Source of the DNA: JBFLYH01 sp964630235
GTDB taxonomy: Bacteria; Oederibacteriota; JAAXVQ01; JAUVAV01
NCBI GenBank assembly: GCA_964630235.1
Contig: CAZVUO010000002.1
Coordinates: forward strand, 248,001-312,000
Reading direction: 5' to 3'
DNA: 64,000 bases
The position numbers and the translations under genes are program-made. The notes below the pieces were generated by a model. It was not told where the DNA came from. It saw nothing but the letters and a program-made list of their open reading frames with translations, and searched no databases. The first letter of the stretch is position 1, and each line of letters opens with the position of its first letter. Below, in pieces: positions 46,682-54,837 of the stretch.

Positions 46682-48172
46682 TCATTCCCGGGCCCATTCG
46701 CGGGAGCGGGCCACGGCTTCCTGCCAGCGGGCGCGGTGTTTTTTCCTCTCCTCTGGTTCCCCTTGCGGCTGATAAACGCGGCCGCCTGCGGCACGGCCCA
46801 GCTGCCGGGCTTCTTCTTCGGTCCAAAACCCGGCACTCACGCCCGCCATCAGCCCGATTCCCACCACCGCCGAGTCGAGGCGCTCCGGGCGTTCAATGGG
46901 CAATCCGGTCAGGTCAGCCTGTAATTGCAGCAACAGGTCGTTGCGGGCGCCGGCGCCGTCCGCGCGCAGACCCTGAATGGGCCGGGGGGAGGCCTTGGTC
47001 AAAACCTGCAGGTTGTCGGCCAGCAGATGGGCGATTCCTTCCAGTGCCGCCCGCGCCACATGCTGGCGCGTGGTCCGGTAATTCAAACCCAGCAGAACGC
47101 CACGGGCATTCTGGTCAAAGTAAGGCGCCGCCAGACCGGAAAAGGCCGGCACGAGATAAACCCCGCCGGTGTCCGGGACTTCGGCCGCCAGGGTCTCGCA
47201 CTGCTCGTATGAAGATAGCAGCCCCAGGGCGTCTTTCAGCCACTGCACCACCATGCCGCTGCCCGGTAGTTCCGCTTCCAGGCAAAACAGGGCGCGGTGA
47301 TCTTGACGCCAGGCCAGCGTGGTCAGCATCTCGCCCCGGATCAGGCTCTCCGCGCCCAGGCTCTGCTGCAGCAACAGGTTTTTTCCGTAGTGAACGCGCA
47401 CCCAGGAGGGATCGCCGGCGGTCAGCGCGAAAAATCCGGCCTGCTGGCCGCTGGTCATGGCCAGCACTGGAATCGCCTGGCCCAGAACAGAGGCGTCCGT
47501 TTCGCCCAGAAAACCCTGCGAGGGAACAATCAGGGGCAGCAGTACGGCCGGCACGCCGAACGTGGCCAGGAGCTGGGATTCCCACTGGTGGGAATTCAAA
47601 TCATAGAGCATGGTGCGGGACGCGCTGGAAGCGTCCATGGCATGCACCCGGCCGCGCGTCAGCTGCCACAGCAGCCAGGCGCCCATATTCCCGTAAGCCA
47701 ATGCGCCGGCCCGAGCTTGTTCCCGCGCGTCCGGCACGTGGTCCAGTACCCAGGAAATTTTGGCCGCGCAGGTGGTGGGATCCATGAATAATCCCGTGCG
47801 GTAGTGGAGCATGGGTTCCCGGCGGTTGGTGCGCAGGAGGCGGATCAAGGCCTCGGAACGGCGGTCAGCTGCGCCGATGGCGGGATAGATCGTTTTGCCC
47901 GAGGCCCGGTTCCAAAGCAGGACAGCGCCGCAGTGGTCGGCAATGGCCAGGCCGCGGATCCTGCCCGCGCCCACGGCGCCGGCGACCTTCTGCAGCGCGC
48001 GCTGCGCGGTTTGCCAGATCTCTTCCGGCTGGTGCTCGATCCATCCGGCCTGGGGAAAATTCTGGCCGTATTCCCCCGTGCCGGAAGCCTGGACACGCAG
48101 TTCGCGGTCCAGCGCCGAAACCCGGATGCTCAGGGATTCAATCTCGATGACCAGCAGCAGATCCGCGCTCAT
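46682..48172 (-). CDS. Glycerol-kinase-family (FGGY) protein with eroded active site
   Basis: A 496-residue protein with the full two-domain FGGY layout. The C-terminal half closely follows glycerol kinase (PAFSGLAAPYFDQNARGVLLGL, LRADGAGARNDLLLQLQADL, AGVSAGFW). The active site does not. The phosphate loop DxGTTSxR reads EIESLSIR (10-17). The glycerol-binding NQRET is ADHCGAV. The catalytic Asp of GDQQ is Gly242 (SGQQ, 241-244). The adenosine GTG loop reads GKN (263-265). No frameshift or stop is present, so the frame is maintained by selection. It is likely not a glycerol kinase; a regulatory role is inference. Confidence 0.82.
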   Translation of the reverse strand: MSADLLLVIEIESLSIRVSALDRELRVQASGTGEYGQNFPQAGWIEHQPEEIWQTAQRALQKVAGAVGAGRIRGLAIADHCGAVLLWNRASGKTIYPAIGAADRRSEALIRLLRTNRREPMLHYRTGLFMDPTTCAAKISWVLDHVPDAREQARAGALAYGNMGAWLLWQLTRGRVHAMDASSASRTMLYDLNSHQWESQLLATFGVPAVLLPLIVPSQGFLGETDASVLGQAIPVLAMTSGQQAGFFALTAGDPSWVRVHYGKNLLLQQSLGAESLIRGEMLTTLAWRQDHRALFCLEAELPGSGMVVQWLKDALGLLSSYEQCETLAAEVPDTGGVYLVPAFSGLAAPYFDQNARGVLLGLNYRTTRQHVARAALEGIAHLLADNLQVLTKASPRPIQGLRADGAGARNDLLLQLQADLTGLPIERPERLDSAVVGIGLMAGVSAGFWTEEEARQLGRAAGGRVYQPQGEPEERKKHRARWQEAVARSREWARE

Positions 48173-48191
48173 GGAGCCCCCCGGGCAAAGC

Positions 48192-48288
48192 GCGGGGTAC
48201 CAACCTCAATCATCGCTACCCCTTCTTGGCGACATCCCCGGAGCACCCCTGCCGCATTCACTTCCCTGCGGAGGAGATGGGTTGGCGG
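48192..48288. repeat. Dispersed ~95 bp repeat, copy 2 (plus orientation)
   Basis: Partner of 20876-20970 in opposite orientation. It lies between the start of the FGGY-like gene and the stop of the FmdB gene. The flanking GGAGCCCC just upstream (48172-48180) also has a match beyond copy 1, so the element may be longer than 95 bp. Confidence 0.75.
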
Positions 48289-48300
48289 CCTTGTTCGCGG

Positions 48301-48534
48301 TCAATTCCACGGGCACGCTCCGTTGGAGCATCCGCCGCATCCCTGATCCGCGCCGGACGAGGGACCGGAGAATTTAACCGGCGATCCCTTCACCGCGATG
48401 CCGGGTGCGGTAAACACCCTGCGGCCGGGCGCTTGACACGCCGGGCAAACCGAAGCGTCCGAGGCCGCGGACATGGGCTTTTCCACTTCAAAATGCCGCC
48501 CGCAGACCGGACAGGCATACACGTAACGCGCCAT
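48301..48534 (-). CDS. FmdB-family zinc ribbon protein
   Basis: A 77-residue protein with the FmdB/CxxC_CXXC_SSSS ribbon: YACPVCGRHFEV then CPACQAPGRRVF, giving two CxxC knuckles for one zinc. The tail is Gly/Ser/Cys-rich (GADQGCGGCSNGACPWN) and may bind metal. Function of the family is unknown; it is often a regulator or assembly factor. GAGAGGTG precedes ATG 48534 and overlaps the upstream stop region, so it is co-expressed with the membrane protein gene. Confidence 0.9.
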   Translation of the reverse strand: MARYVYACPVCGRHFEVEKPMSAASDASVCPACQAPGRRVFTAPGIAVKGSPVKFSGPSSGADQGCGGCSNGACPWN

Positions 48535-48540
48535 TTGGTT

Positions 48541-48966
48541 TCACCTCTCCACTGCCGCGGACTGGCGGGAGAATTGGTCCTTAAGCAAGACGAAGCCCAG
48601 GCCGGCCGCGACCAGCGGCAGGCCCAAAAGCAGCGCCCCCAGCCAGGCGCCGCCCCGCAGCCAGGCCAGCCCCAAGGGGAGCACGCCCAGCACCGCGAGT
48701 GCCGTGCCGTACGGGAGCGGAGACCGCCGCGCCATGAGCACGAGAAAGAGAATCGCGGTGCCGGGGGCGAGCACCACGGGATAATGCCACCATTGTTTCG
48801 TGCCAAGCGCGGACAGAAATCCAAAGATCAGCCAAAAACTTCCCAAGAAAATTCCGGCGGCCAGCACGATCAGACCGGGCCACCGGGGACGTTGGGACGG
48901 CGGCTCGGAGGCGCGGGCCGCCACGCTGAGCTTGAACGGGCCGCTGGTGGGTTCTGAAGGCGTCAT
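48541..48966 (-). CDS. Small four-helix membrane protein, unknown
   Basis: A 141-residue protein with a Pro/Ser-rich N-terminus (about 28 residues, cytoplasmic) followed by four hydrophobic helices (about 30-52, 60-78, 85-102, 105-126). No family is recognised. Its start overlaps the stop of the glutamine amidotransferase gene (ATGA) and its stop is seven bases before the FmdB start, so the three genes form a coupled unit. Confidence 0.7.
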   Translation of the reverse strand: MTPSEPTSGPFKLSVAARASEPPSQRPRWPGLIVLAAGIFLGSFWLIFGFLSALGTKQWWHYPVVLAPGTAILFLVLMARRSPLPYGTALAVLGVLPLGLAWLRGGAWLGALLLGLPLVAAGLGFVLLKDQFSRQSAAVER

Positions 48967-49667
48967 ACTTCGGTCACCGAATCCCAGAATCGCCGGATCA
49001 GCTGCCGGCCGTACAACGCGGACACCTGGCCCAGGGAGCCGGCCTGTTCCACCACCTTGTGGCGCGACAAACCGGGGATACTGGCCAGCAATTCTTCATT
49101 GTCCCGGGCGAACTGCTCCGCCATCTCGGGCGTGACTTCCAGGTGAAATTGAAATCCCCAAGCATGATTGCGGCGGAAGACCTGGTTGGGATAGTCATCC
49201 GTCCCCGCCAGGCGCACGGCGCCTTCAGGCAGTTCAAACCCCTGTTCGTGCCACTGAAACACGGGGAGCTCCATGGGAAACCCGAGCAGCAGGGTATCCT
49301 TGACGCCATCGTAGGTCAGCATCACGCGGGAATAACCGAACTCAGCCCTGGGCCCGTTGGCCACTTTGGCACCCAAGGCCGCGGCCAGCAGCTGGGCGCC
49401 CAGGCAGACGCCCAGCACATGCACGTCCAGTTCCATCAGGCGGCGGAGATAATCCAGCTCCTTCGCCAGAAACGGATGCTCGCCGGCGTCATTCACGCTC
49501 ATGGGGCCGCCCAGCACGATGGCGGCCAGCGTGTTCTCCGGCGCGGGCAGGGGCTGCCCCTGCCACAGGCGCACGTATTCAAAGCGCGCGTACCAGCGCT
49601 TCAATTCCTCTTCCCAGACGCCTAGATGTTCCTGCTCCACGTGCTGGAGCACATACAGTTTCTTCAT
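48963..49667 (-). CDS. Class I glutamine amidotransferase (GuaA-like domain protein)
   Basis: A 234-residue stand-alone class I GATase. The nucleophile Cys88 is in LGVCLGAQLLA, the His-Glu pair is GFQFHLEVT (His175, Glu177), and the oxyanion segment is VLGGPMSVND. It hydrolyses glutamine or gamma-glutamyl compounds; this group includes enzymes of gamma-glutamyl-peptide breakdown. No synthetase partner is adjacent. ATG 49667 is chosen because GGGGGCG precedes it. All catalytic residues are intact. Confidence 0.92.
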   Translation of the reverse strand: MKKLYVLQHVEQEHLGVWEEELKRWYARFEYVRLWQGQPLPAPENTLAAIVLGGPMSVNDAGEHPFLAKELDYLRRLMELDVHVLGVCLGAQLLAAALGAKVANGPRAEFGYSRVMLTYDGVKDTLLLGFPMELPVFQWHEQGFELPEGAVRLAGTDDYPNQVFRRNHAWGFQFHLEVTPEMAEQFARDNEELLASIPGLSRHKVVEQAGSLGQVSALYGRQLIRRFWDSVTEV

Positions 49668-49742
49668 CGTGCGCCCCCGCGGCAAATCCGGCTTTCATTC
49701 ATAAATACACCAGATAAGCGTTTTTCGCAACCCGTTTATCTG

Positions 49743-50549
49743 TCAGGGTTTAAACAGCATGCAGTGCGCGGCCAAACGCGCGCCCAAAGATTCCCACACG
49801 GCGCGTCCCGCCTCGTTGTCCGCGTTGGTCGCGGCCACGAAGGTCTTGCCCGCGGCCAGCTCGCGCCTGGCGACATACGCCAGCAGGTAGCGTCCGTAGC
49901 CTTTTCCCCGGGCTGAATGCACCACGATCGGAGAGACCGTGACGTGCCGTTCGGTCTGCGGGACCACGTAAGCCACGGCCAGAATTTCCCGGCCCGCCTG
50001 CAGGCGGTAGTGCCTCCACAAGGCCAGGCTCTTCATCAGCGCCATTTCGTCCGGAATGCCGCCGTCTTCCGGCGGCACCGCGGAATAGATGGGGAAAAGA
50101 TCCGGCGCGTCCTCCAACGCGCTCTGAACGATCCGGGTCTGCGGGTCCTCCACCCAGTCCGGCGCCTGTTCCAACAGGTACAGCGTGGTGCCCACTTCAT
50201 TCGGCAGGCGCAGGTCGAGCAAGAGCGGAAAACCCGCGGGATCGTCCGTGCGCCCCATGACCCGCCGCGGCTTGAGCCGGCCGAGCAGGTCGGAGAGGAG
50301 CTGCCGGGCGTACTTCGTAGGGCTGACTTCCAGGTAGAATTCCGACAGGAGGGGAGACCAGGCCGGCACAAAGGTCTCCTGAGTCACGATGGCGTAACCC
50401 AGGATCCGCCCCAGTTCTTCCACTTGATAGGCCTGACCCATGCGACACCAGGCCTCGTGAAAATCCGGAATGACCGGCAGGCCCAGCTGGCCGCGGTATT
50501 TACGGCGCCACCCTTCCAGGGCGCCGGGGTCAATCGGCCTAACTTCCAC
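49743..50549 (-). CDS. GNAT-family acetyltransferase
   Basis: A 268-residue protein. The C-terminal GNAT domain (about residues 130-268) has the acetyl-CoA loop HSARGKGYGRYLL and the late motif ATNADNEAGRAVWESLGA. The N-terminal 120 residues form a second, degenerate GNAT-like unit (YAIVTQETF, SEFYLEVSPTKYARQLL...LLGRL), so it may be a two-GNAT protein. The start is GTG 50549, overlapping the upstream gene by 11 bases. Substrate unknown. Confidence 0.88.
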   Translation of the reverse strand: MEVRPIDPGALEGWRRKYRGQLGLPVIPDFHEAWCRMGQAYQVEELGRILGYAIVTQETFVPAWSPLLSEFYLEVSPTKYARQLLSDLLGRLKPRRVMGRTDDPAGFPLLLDLRLPNEVGTTLYLLEQAPDWVEDPQTRIVQSALEDAPDLFPIYSAVPPEDGGIPDEMALMKSLALWRHYRLQAGREILAVAYVVPQTERHVTVSPIVVHSARGKGYGRYLLAYVARRELAAGKTFVAATNADNEAGRAVWESLGARLAAHCMLFKP

Positions 50550-51015
50550 CGCGATCGCTCCCCTGGGTTCTTTCCACCGGGATCTGGATCTCCGTCATCC
50601 ATCCGCTGTCCGGCGAAGGAGGACCCACCAGGTAATACTCGCGCGGCGGCCCCGCAACCCGGTACCCGTGCTCGTGTATCCAGTTCCAGAGACGCTGGTA
50701 TACTTCTCCCATGCCGGTCCAGGGCCCGGTATGGGTCTCACAGGCCACCGGCGTGATGCTCTGAACCACGATGGTGACTTCCCCATCTCCCGTGCACTCG
50801 CCGGCCAATTCCACCGCCGCGGCGAAATGGGCGTGGTCCCGGTCGAAATCCGGCGTGCGCTCGTAGAGGATCGTCAGGCGGTCGCCCTTGATCGGCACGC
50901 GCCGCTCGCGGACATACTCCTCCAGGCGCGCGAAGCACGCCGGCAAGTCCTGCAGGGACCCCCGCGTTTCCAGACAAAGCAGTTTTCCGGATTCCACCTG
51001 TTTGATTTCGGGCAT
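50539..51015 (-). CDS. GyrI-like small-molecule-binding protein
   Basis: A 158-residue stand-alone effector-binding (GyrI/BmrR C-domain, SHS2) protein. It shows the typical duplication: LLCLETRGSLQDLPACFARLEEYV, then CETHTGPWTGMGEVYQRLWNWI and the end EYYLVGPPSPDSGWMTEIQIPV, where the pocket Glu lies in the last strand. It would bind a hydrophobic cationic compound or hydrolyse small cyclic compounds as some homologues do. GGAGGAGG precedes ATG 51015. It is coupled to the GNAT gene. Confidence 0.9.
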   Translation of the reverse strand: MPEIKQVESGKLLCLETRGSLQDLPACFARLEEYVRERRVPIKGDRLTILYERTPDFDRDHAHFAAAVELAGECTGDGEVTIVVQSITPVACETHTGPWTGMGEVYQRLWNWIHEHGYRVAGPPREYYLVGPPSPDSGWMTEIQIPVERTQGSDRGGS

Positions 51016-51034
51016 CGTCGTCCTCCTCCGGCGG

Positions 51035-51715
51035 TCAGGGCTGGTTCAGGCTCCGCAGCATCGTTTCCGCGAGCTGCAGGGCATCCTGCTGTTCGCCGCC
51101 CTTGAGCCGCTTCACCGCTTCGCCGAGCAGGGCCCGGGCCTCTTCTGCGTCCCCGCGGGCTTTGACCAGGCGGGCCAGATTGATGTACGCCGGCCCATAA
51201 TCCGGGAAGCGTTTCAGACAGGCCCGATAATTCGTTTCCGCCTCGGCGTACTTTTTCATCTGGGTGTTCAAGCTCCCCAGATAAAAATGCACGGCCGGTT
51301 CTTCCGGATCCAGCTGCCGGACCTGCTCCAGGACGTCCCCGGCGACCGCATAATCCTCGTCCTCCACGGCTTGGAAAAATCTCTGGTATTTCGGCCATTT
51401 CTGGATGAAACGGCGGAACGCCTTGGCCTGGGGATCTTTGGGATGGAGGGTCAGCAGGATCTCCATGGCTTCGACGCCGCCGCTGAAGTCATAGTGCCGG
51501 GCCTGGGGGTTGAACTTCTCCCCCGCGGCGATCAAGAGCGGCAGTTCCCGGGGCAGCCCGAAGAAGGTGGTCTTCCACGAAGGGACCTCCACCATGACCA
51601 GCCGGGGTTTGCCGGAAACAGGCGGTTGCTTCTCATCCGCGGCCCAAGACCCCGGGGGGGTCAGCGTGCCAGCGATCAATGCCATGCTGATAACCAACAG
51701 CCAGTTTCGGGACAT
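51035..51715 (-). CDS. Secreted TPR-repeat protein
   Basis: A 226-residue protein with a signal peptide (MSRNWLLVISMALIAGTL...SWA, cleavage about residue 24) and three TPR units in the C-terminal half, for example EPAVHFYLGSLNTQMKKYAEAETNYRACLKRFPDYGPAYINLARL. It likely works in the periplasm as a scaffold. TAGGAGG precedes ATG 51715. It follows the HAD gene with nine bases between stop and start. Confidence 0.82.
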   Translation of the reverse strand: MSRNWLLVISMALIAGTLTPPGSWAADEKQPPVSGKPRLVMVEVPSWKTTFFGLPRELPLLIAAGEKFNPQARHYDFSGGVEAMEILLTLHPKDPQAKAFRRFIQKWPKYQRFFQAVEDEDYAVAGDVLEQVRQLDPEEPAVHFYLGSLNTQMKKYAEAETNYRACLKRFPDYGPAYINLARLVKARGDAEEARALLGEAVKRLKGGEQQDALQLAETMLRSLNQP

Positions 51716-51723
51716 ACGGCCTC

Positions 51724-52446
51724 CTAGCAATGGTCGAGTACGCTCAACAGCGAATCCACCTTCGTCACTTCCGGCGGCGCGTCCGCGCGGGTGGCGCGCG
51801 CCAGCCACAGCGCCTTTAAACCAGCGGCCGTCGCCCCGCGCACGTCCTCTTGCAGGGAATCGCCGACATGCACGGCCTCCGCCGCGGCCACGCCAGCGCG
51901 CCGCAAAGCCAGGTGAAAAATCTGGGGATCCGGCTTGGCCACCCCGACCACGGCCGAGGCGAGGACGAAGTCAACCTTCGGGGTCAGACCCAGGGCTTCG
52001 CAGATCCGCGGCAGGCGCGAGTCCCAGTTGGACACGATTCCCAGCACCAGGCCCCGCTCCCGGCAAGCGGACAGCACGGACTCCACTTCCGGAAAAACCC
52101 GCCACACGCGACCGCCGGCGAACAGCTCGTACAGTTCGTCAAAAAAAGCCTCAAACCGTCTCACTCCGCCCGCGCGGTCCATGACCGCTTGCACCAGGCC
52201 GCGCCACCAGTTCCGTTCGTCTTCCGGCGTTTGCCGGCGGCTGGAGGCATTCCCGCGCGAACGGATATCCCACTCCGCGCGAAAATGTTCCTCCACCTGC
52301 CGGGAATCGCACACGGTCCCGTACTGCCGGGCCACCTCGGCGTACCAGGCGCCCACCGAGGGGTGAACCTCAAACAGCGTGTTGCCGGCGTCAAAAAAGA
52401 CGGCGCGGACCTTGCTCGGCTGCTCGTCTCCGGCGCGGAGGGCCAT
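51724..52446 (-). CDS. HAD-superfamily hydrolase
   Basis: A 240-residue HAD phosphatase-like enzyme. Motif I is FFDAGNTLF (nucleophile Asp), motif II VSNWD, motif III Lys in GVAKPDPQIF, motif IV HVGDSLQEDVRGA. The four-helix cap (about residues 30-110) makes it subfamily I. The position of the general acid Asp in motif I is Gly, as in the HDHD3-like group and dehalogenase-type members. ATG 52446 overlaps the M48 stop by one base (TGATG). Substrate unknown. Confidence 0.9.
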   Translation of the reverse strand: MALRAGDEQPSKVRAVFFDAGNTLFEVHPSVGAWYAEVARQYGTVCDSRQVEEHFRAEWDIRSRGNASSRRQTPEDERNWWRGLVQAVMDRAGGVRRFEAFFDELYELFAGGRVWRVFPEVESVLSACRERGLVLGIVSNWDSRLPRICEALGLTPKVDFVLASAVVGVAKPDPQIFHLALRRAGVAAAEAVHVGDSLQEDVRGATAAGLKALWLARATRADAPPEVTKVDSLLSVLDHC

Positions 52447-53261
52447 CACTTGCCCTTGCCGGCCTCGTAAAAAGGCATGGCTTCGCTCTCCAGGGCCTTC
52501 ATATTCGCAATGCGGGATTCCGGCGCTGGATGCGTGGAGAGGAATTCCAGCGTGCCGCCGCTTCCGGCTTGTGCCATCCGTTCCCACAGGACGACGGCCT
52601 GCCGCGGGTCGTATCCGGCGCGGGCCATGAGCTGCATGCCGATGCGGTCCGCCTCGTGTTCCTGCGCCCGGCTGTACGGCAGGACCACGCCCACGGTGGT
52701 TCCCACGCCGTAGGCCAGCAGGAAGAGCTCCTGGGTTTTTTCGGGTTTCTCCTTGAGGGCCGCGGACAACGCGGACCCGCCCAGCTCGACCAGGAGCTGC
52801 TGGCTCATGCGTTCGTTGCCGTGCTTGGCCAGGGCGTGCGCCACTTCGTGCCCCATGACCACCGCCAGCCCGGTTTCGTCCTTGCAGATCGGCAGGATGC
52901 CGGTATAAAAAGCCACCTTGCCGCCAGGCATGCAGAACGCGTTGACGGTTTTATCGTCCTGCACCAGATTGAATTCCCACTGATAGTTCGGGATTTCATC
53001 GGCCGTGCCGCTCTCCCGCATGACCGCCTCGGCCGCCAGGGCCACGCGCTGGCCCACGCGCCGCAGTTTCGCGACCGCCGCGGCATCCTGTGACAATTTG
53101 ACCTTTCCCATCATTTCCTTGTAGCTCTGGATGCCCATGGCGCTCATTTCACCGGACGAGACCAGTTCCAGCCGGCTGCGGCCGGTCAAGGGAACGGTGG
53201 AACAACCGGTCCCCAGCAACAGACCCGCCAACGCAAACGACATCATGCTGAGCTTCTTCAT
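52446..53261 (-). CDS. M48-family metallopeptidase lipoprotein (LoiP/YggG-like)
   Basis: A 271-residue lipoprotein. The signal peptide ends in the lipobox LLGTGC (Cys about residue 20). The zinc site is GHEVAHALAKHGNERM, with the third ligand in SRAQEHEADRIGMQLMARAGYDP. The layout matches outer-membrane M48 lipoproteins that degrade misfolded periplasmic or outer-membrane proteins. GAGGAGGG precedes ATG 53261. It is the first of a coupled series with HAD and secreted TPR genes. Confidence 0.94.
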   Translation of the reverse strand: MKKLSMMSFALAGLLLGTGCSTVPLTGRSRLELVSSGEMSAMGIQSYKEMMGKVKLSQDAAAVAKLRRVGQRVALAAEAVMRESGTADEIPNYQWEFNLVQDDKTVNAFCMPGGKVAFYTGILPICKDETGLAVVMGHEVAHALAKHGNERMSQQLLVELGGSALSAALKEKPEKTQELFLLAYGVGTTVGVVLPYSRAQEHEADRIGMQLMARAGYDPRQAVVLWERMAQAGSGGTLEFLSTHPAPESRIANMKALESEAMPFYEAGKGK

Positions 53262-53286
53262 CACACCCTCCTCAATGTTGTTGCGT

Positions 53287-54192
53287 TCACGGTTTCCCTG
53301 TCCCGCCAAAGTCCTGCGGCGGGGTGGAAGAAGGCCCGGACTTGGCCACCTGGACGCGCAAAACCGGCATGCCCGGCCCTGAGAGCCAGAAGTATAAAAC
53401 ACTGGCCACCAGCAGGATGTCCCGCATCAGGAACCGGCCCCCTGGCCGCAGCAGGCTCTTCGTGGCCACCCAGTTGATCCCGAGCAGTTGGAACAAGACC
53501 ACGGCCAGCAGAATGACCAGCCCCCAGTGGAACTGAATACCGGTCAGGATCATCAGGCCGGCCGCCACCTGCAGAACCGCCAGGATCACCAGCGTGGTCC
53601 CGGCCCAGGTGTCGGGGAACAGGGGCAGATAGGTCATGGCTTTTTTCAGGAGCAGTCCGTAAGCGTTCGCGTCCGCCAGCTTCAGGATGCCGTCCCACAG
53701 ACAGTACCCCCCGAGTAGAAGCCGGAACGCCAGATGGGCGTTGCCGGCCAGGGACGGATACCCCTGCGCGTGGCGGCGTTCAGGATTGTATGGGTCGGTC
53801 TCGTGCGCCATGAGCACCAAGGCCGCGCCGAGCCAGACCAGGTTTTTCAGGGCCAGCGGCCGGAAGGGACCGATCACGGCATTGACCGCGGGGGTCAGCG
53901 GCGAGACCAGGAGGAGGGCCAGGACCATGACCGCGGCGGTCGCCGCGCTCGCTTCGCGGTAATACCACCCGGACAGCAGGGCGGTTCCGGCGAGCAGCAG
54001 GAAGATGAACCACACCAGCATCATCTGTCCGGCCAGGGGACCGACGACGGGGAATCCCGCGAACAGGGCATACAGCTGTTCCTGGTGCACGATCACGTCC
54101 CAGGCAGACCACAACGTGAGGAATCCCAAGCCCAGGCGCAGATAATACAGACCCAACGGCTGATTCCTGGACCCCAGATTGATGAAGGCCAT
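53287..54192 (-). CDS. DoxX-like integral membrane protein
   Basis: A 301-residue membrane protein with about eight hydrophobic helices in two similar halves. Each half starts with a RLGLGFLTLWSAWDVI / RLLLGGYCLWDGILKL type helix and the layout is that of the DoxX/DoxD family, whose members are linked to quinone or thiol redox chemistry. The tail (about 25 residues) is soluble and Pro/Ser-rich. ATG 54192 is chosen because GGAGGTG is six bases before it; GTG 54201 lies inside that site. A well-placed promoter lies at 54235-54263. Confidence 0.72.
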   Translation of the reverse strand: MAFINLGSRNQPLGLYYLRLGLGFLTLWSAWDVIVHQEQLYALFAGFPVVGPLAGQMMLVWFIFLLLAGTALLSGWYYREASAATAAVMVLALLLVSPLTPAVNAVIGPFRPLALKNLVWLGAALVLMAHETDPYNPERRHAQGYPSLAGNAHLAFRLLLGGYCLWDGILKLADANAYGLLLKKAMTYLPLFPDTWAGTTLVILAVLQVAAGLMILTGIQFHWGLVILLAVVLFQLLGINWVATKSLLRPGGRFLMRDILLVASVLYFWLSGPGMPVLRVQVAKSGPSSTPPQDFGGTGKP

Positions 54193-54234
54193 TCCGGTCA
54201 CCTCCGGCGCCCAAGATTCGGGCAGAATTCATAT

Positions 54235-54263
54235 ATTATAGTGTGATTTCACTTCGATACCAA
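54235..54263 (-). promoter_or_regulatory. Sigma-70-type promoter
   Basis: Minus strand: TTGGTA (54263-54258), exactly 17 bases, TATAAT (54240-54235). It reads into the DoxX-like gene with a leader of about 36 bases and lies just after the cobO stop. Confidence 0.65.
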
Positions 54264-54288
54264 CCTTTTTCCTGGCCATTTTTCCAGC

Positions 54289-54810
54289 CTAAAACTCGAT
54301 GCCCCGCCGCGCGCCGGCTCCCTGGTCGAAATAATGCTTGCGGGCTTGAAAATACGTCACCAGGTCCGCCCGGCGCGCCAGCGCCGGACTGGCGCCACGT
54401 CCGGTCAGCACCAGCTCGCAAACCGCGGGACGCTCGTCCAGGCAGGCCCGCAGGTCCGTATCGGAGAGCAACCCCAGTTTGCGCGCGACCAGGATCTCAT
54501 CCGCCACCACCAGCCGGTAGCGGCCGGAGCGCAAGGCCGCCAGCACGGCAGCCAGGGCGGCCTGCGCCTGGTCCCGGTCGCGCGAAGTGGCCAGACCTCG
54601 GACCAGTTTCGGGCCGCCGAACCGGCGCCAATACATTCCCGGCCGGTTTTTTAGGATACGGGCCTCGCCGGATTCCCGGCCTTTCAAGAACTGGATGAAC
54701 GCCACCGGCCAGCCGGCCGCCAGGGCGCGCACGGCCAGCCCCACGGCCGCCGTGGTCTTGCCCTTGCCCGGACCGGTGTAAACGTGGACAAAGCCGCGGT
54801 TTTTGTTCAT
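54289..54810 (-). CDS. cobO: Cob(I)alamin adenosyltransferase (CobA/CobO/BtuR type)
   Basis: Transfers adenosine from ATP to reduced corrinoids, giving adenosylcobalamin or its precursors. The 173-residue protein has the P-loop TGPGKGKTTAA (about residues 12-22), FIQFLKGRESGEARIL, VVADEILVARKLGLL and ELVLTGRGASPALARRADLVTY, all typical. AAGGAGGG precedes ATG 54810. It is the last gene of the corrinoid uptake operon, 27 bases after btuC, so imported corrinoids can be adenosylated at once. Confidence 0.95.
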   Translation of the reverse strand: MNKNRGFVHVYTGPGKGKTTAAVGLAVRALAAGWPVAFIQFLKGRESGEARILKNRPGMYWRRFGGPKLVRGLATSRDRDQAQAALAAVLAALRSGRYRLVVADEILVARKLGLLSDTDLRACLDERPAVCELVLTGRGASPALARRADLVTYFQARKHYFDQGAGARRGIEF

Positions 54811-54837
54811 CACGACCCTCCTTTCCTGGTCACGCGA

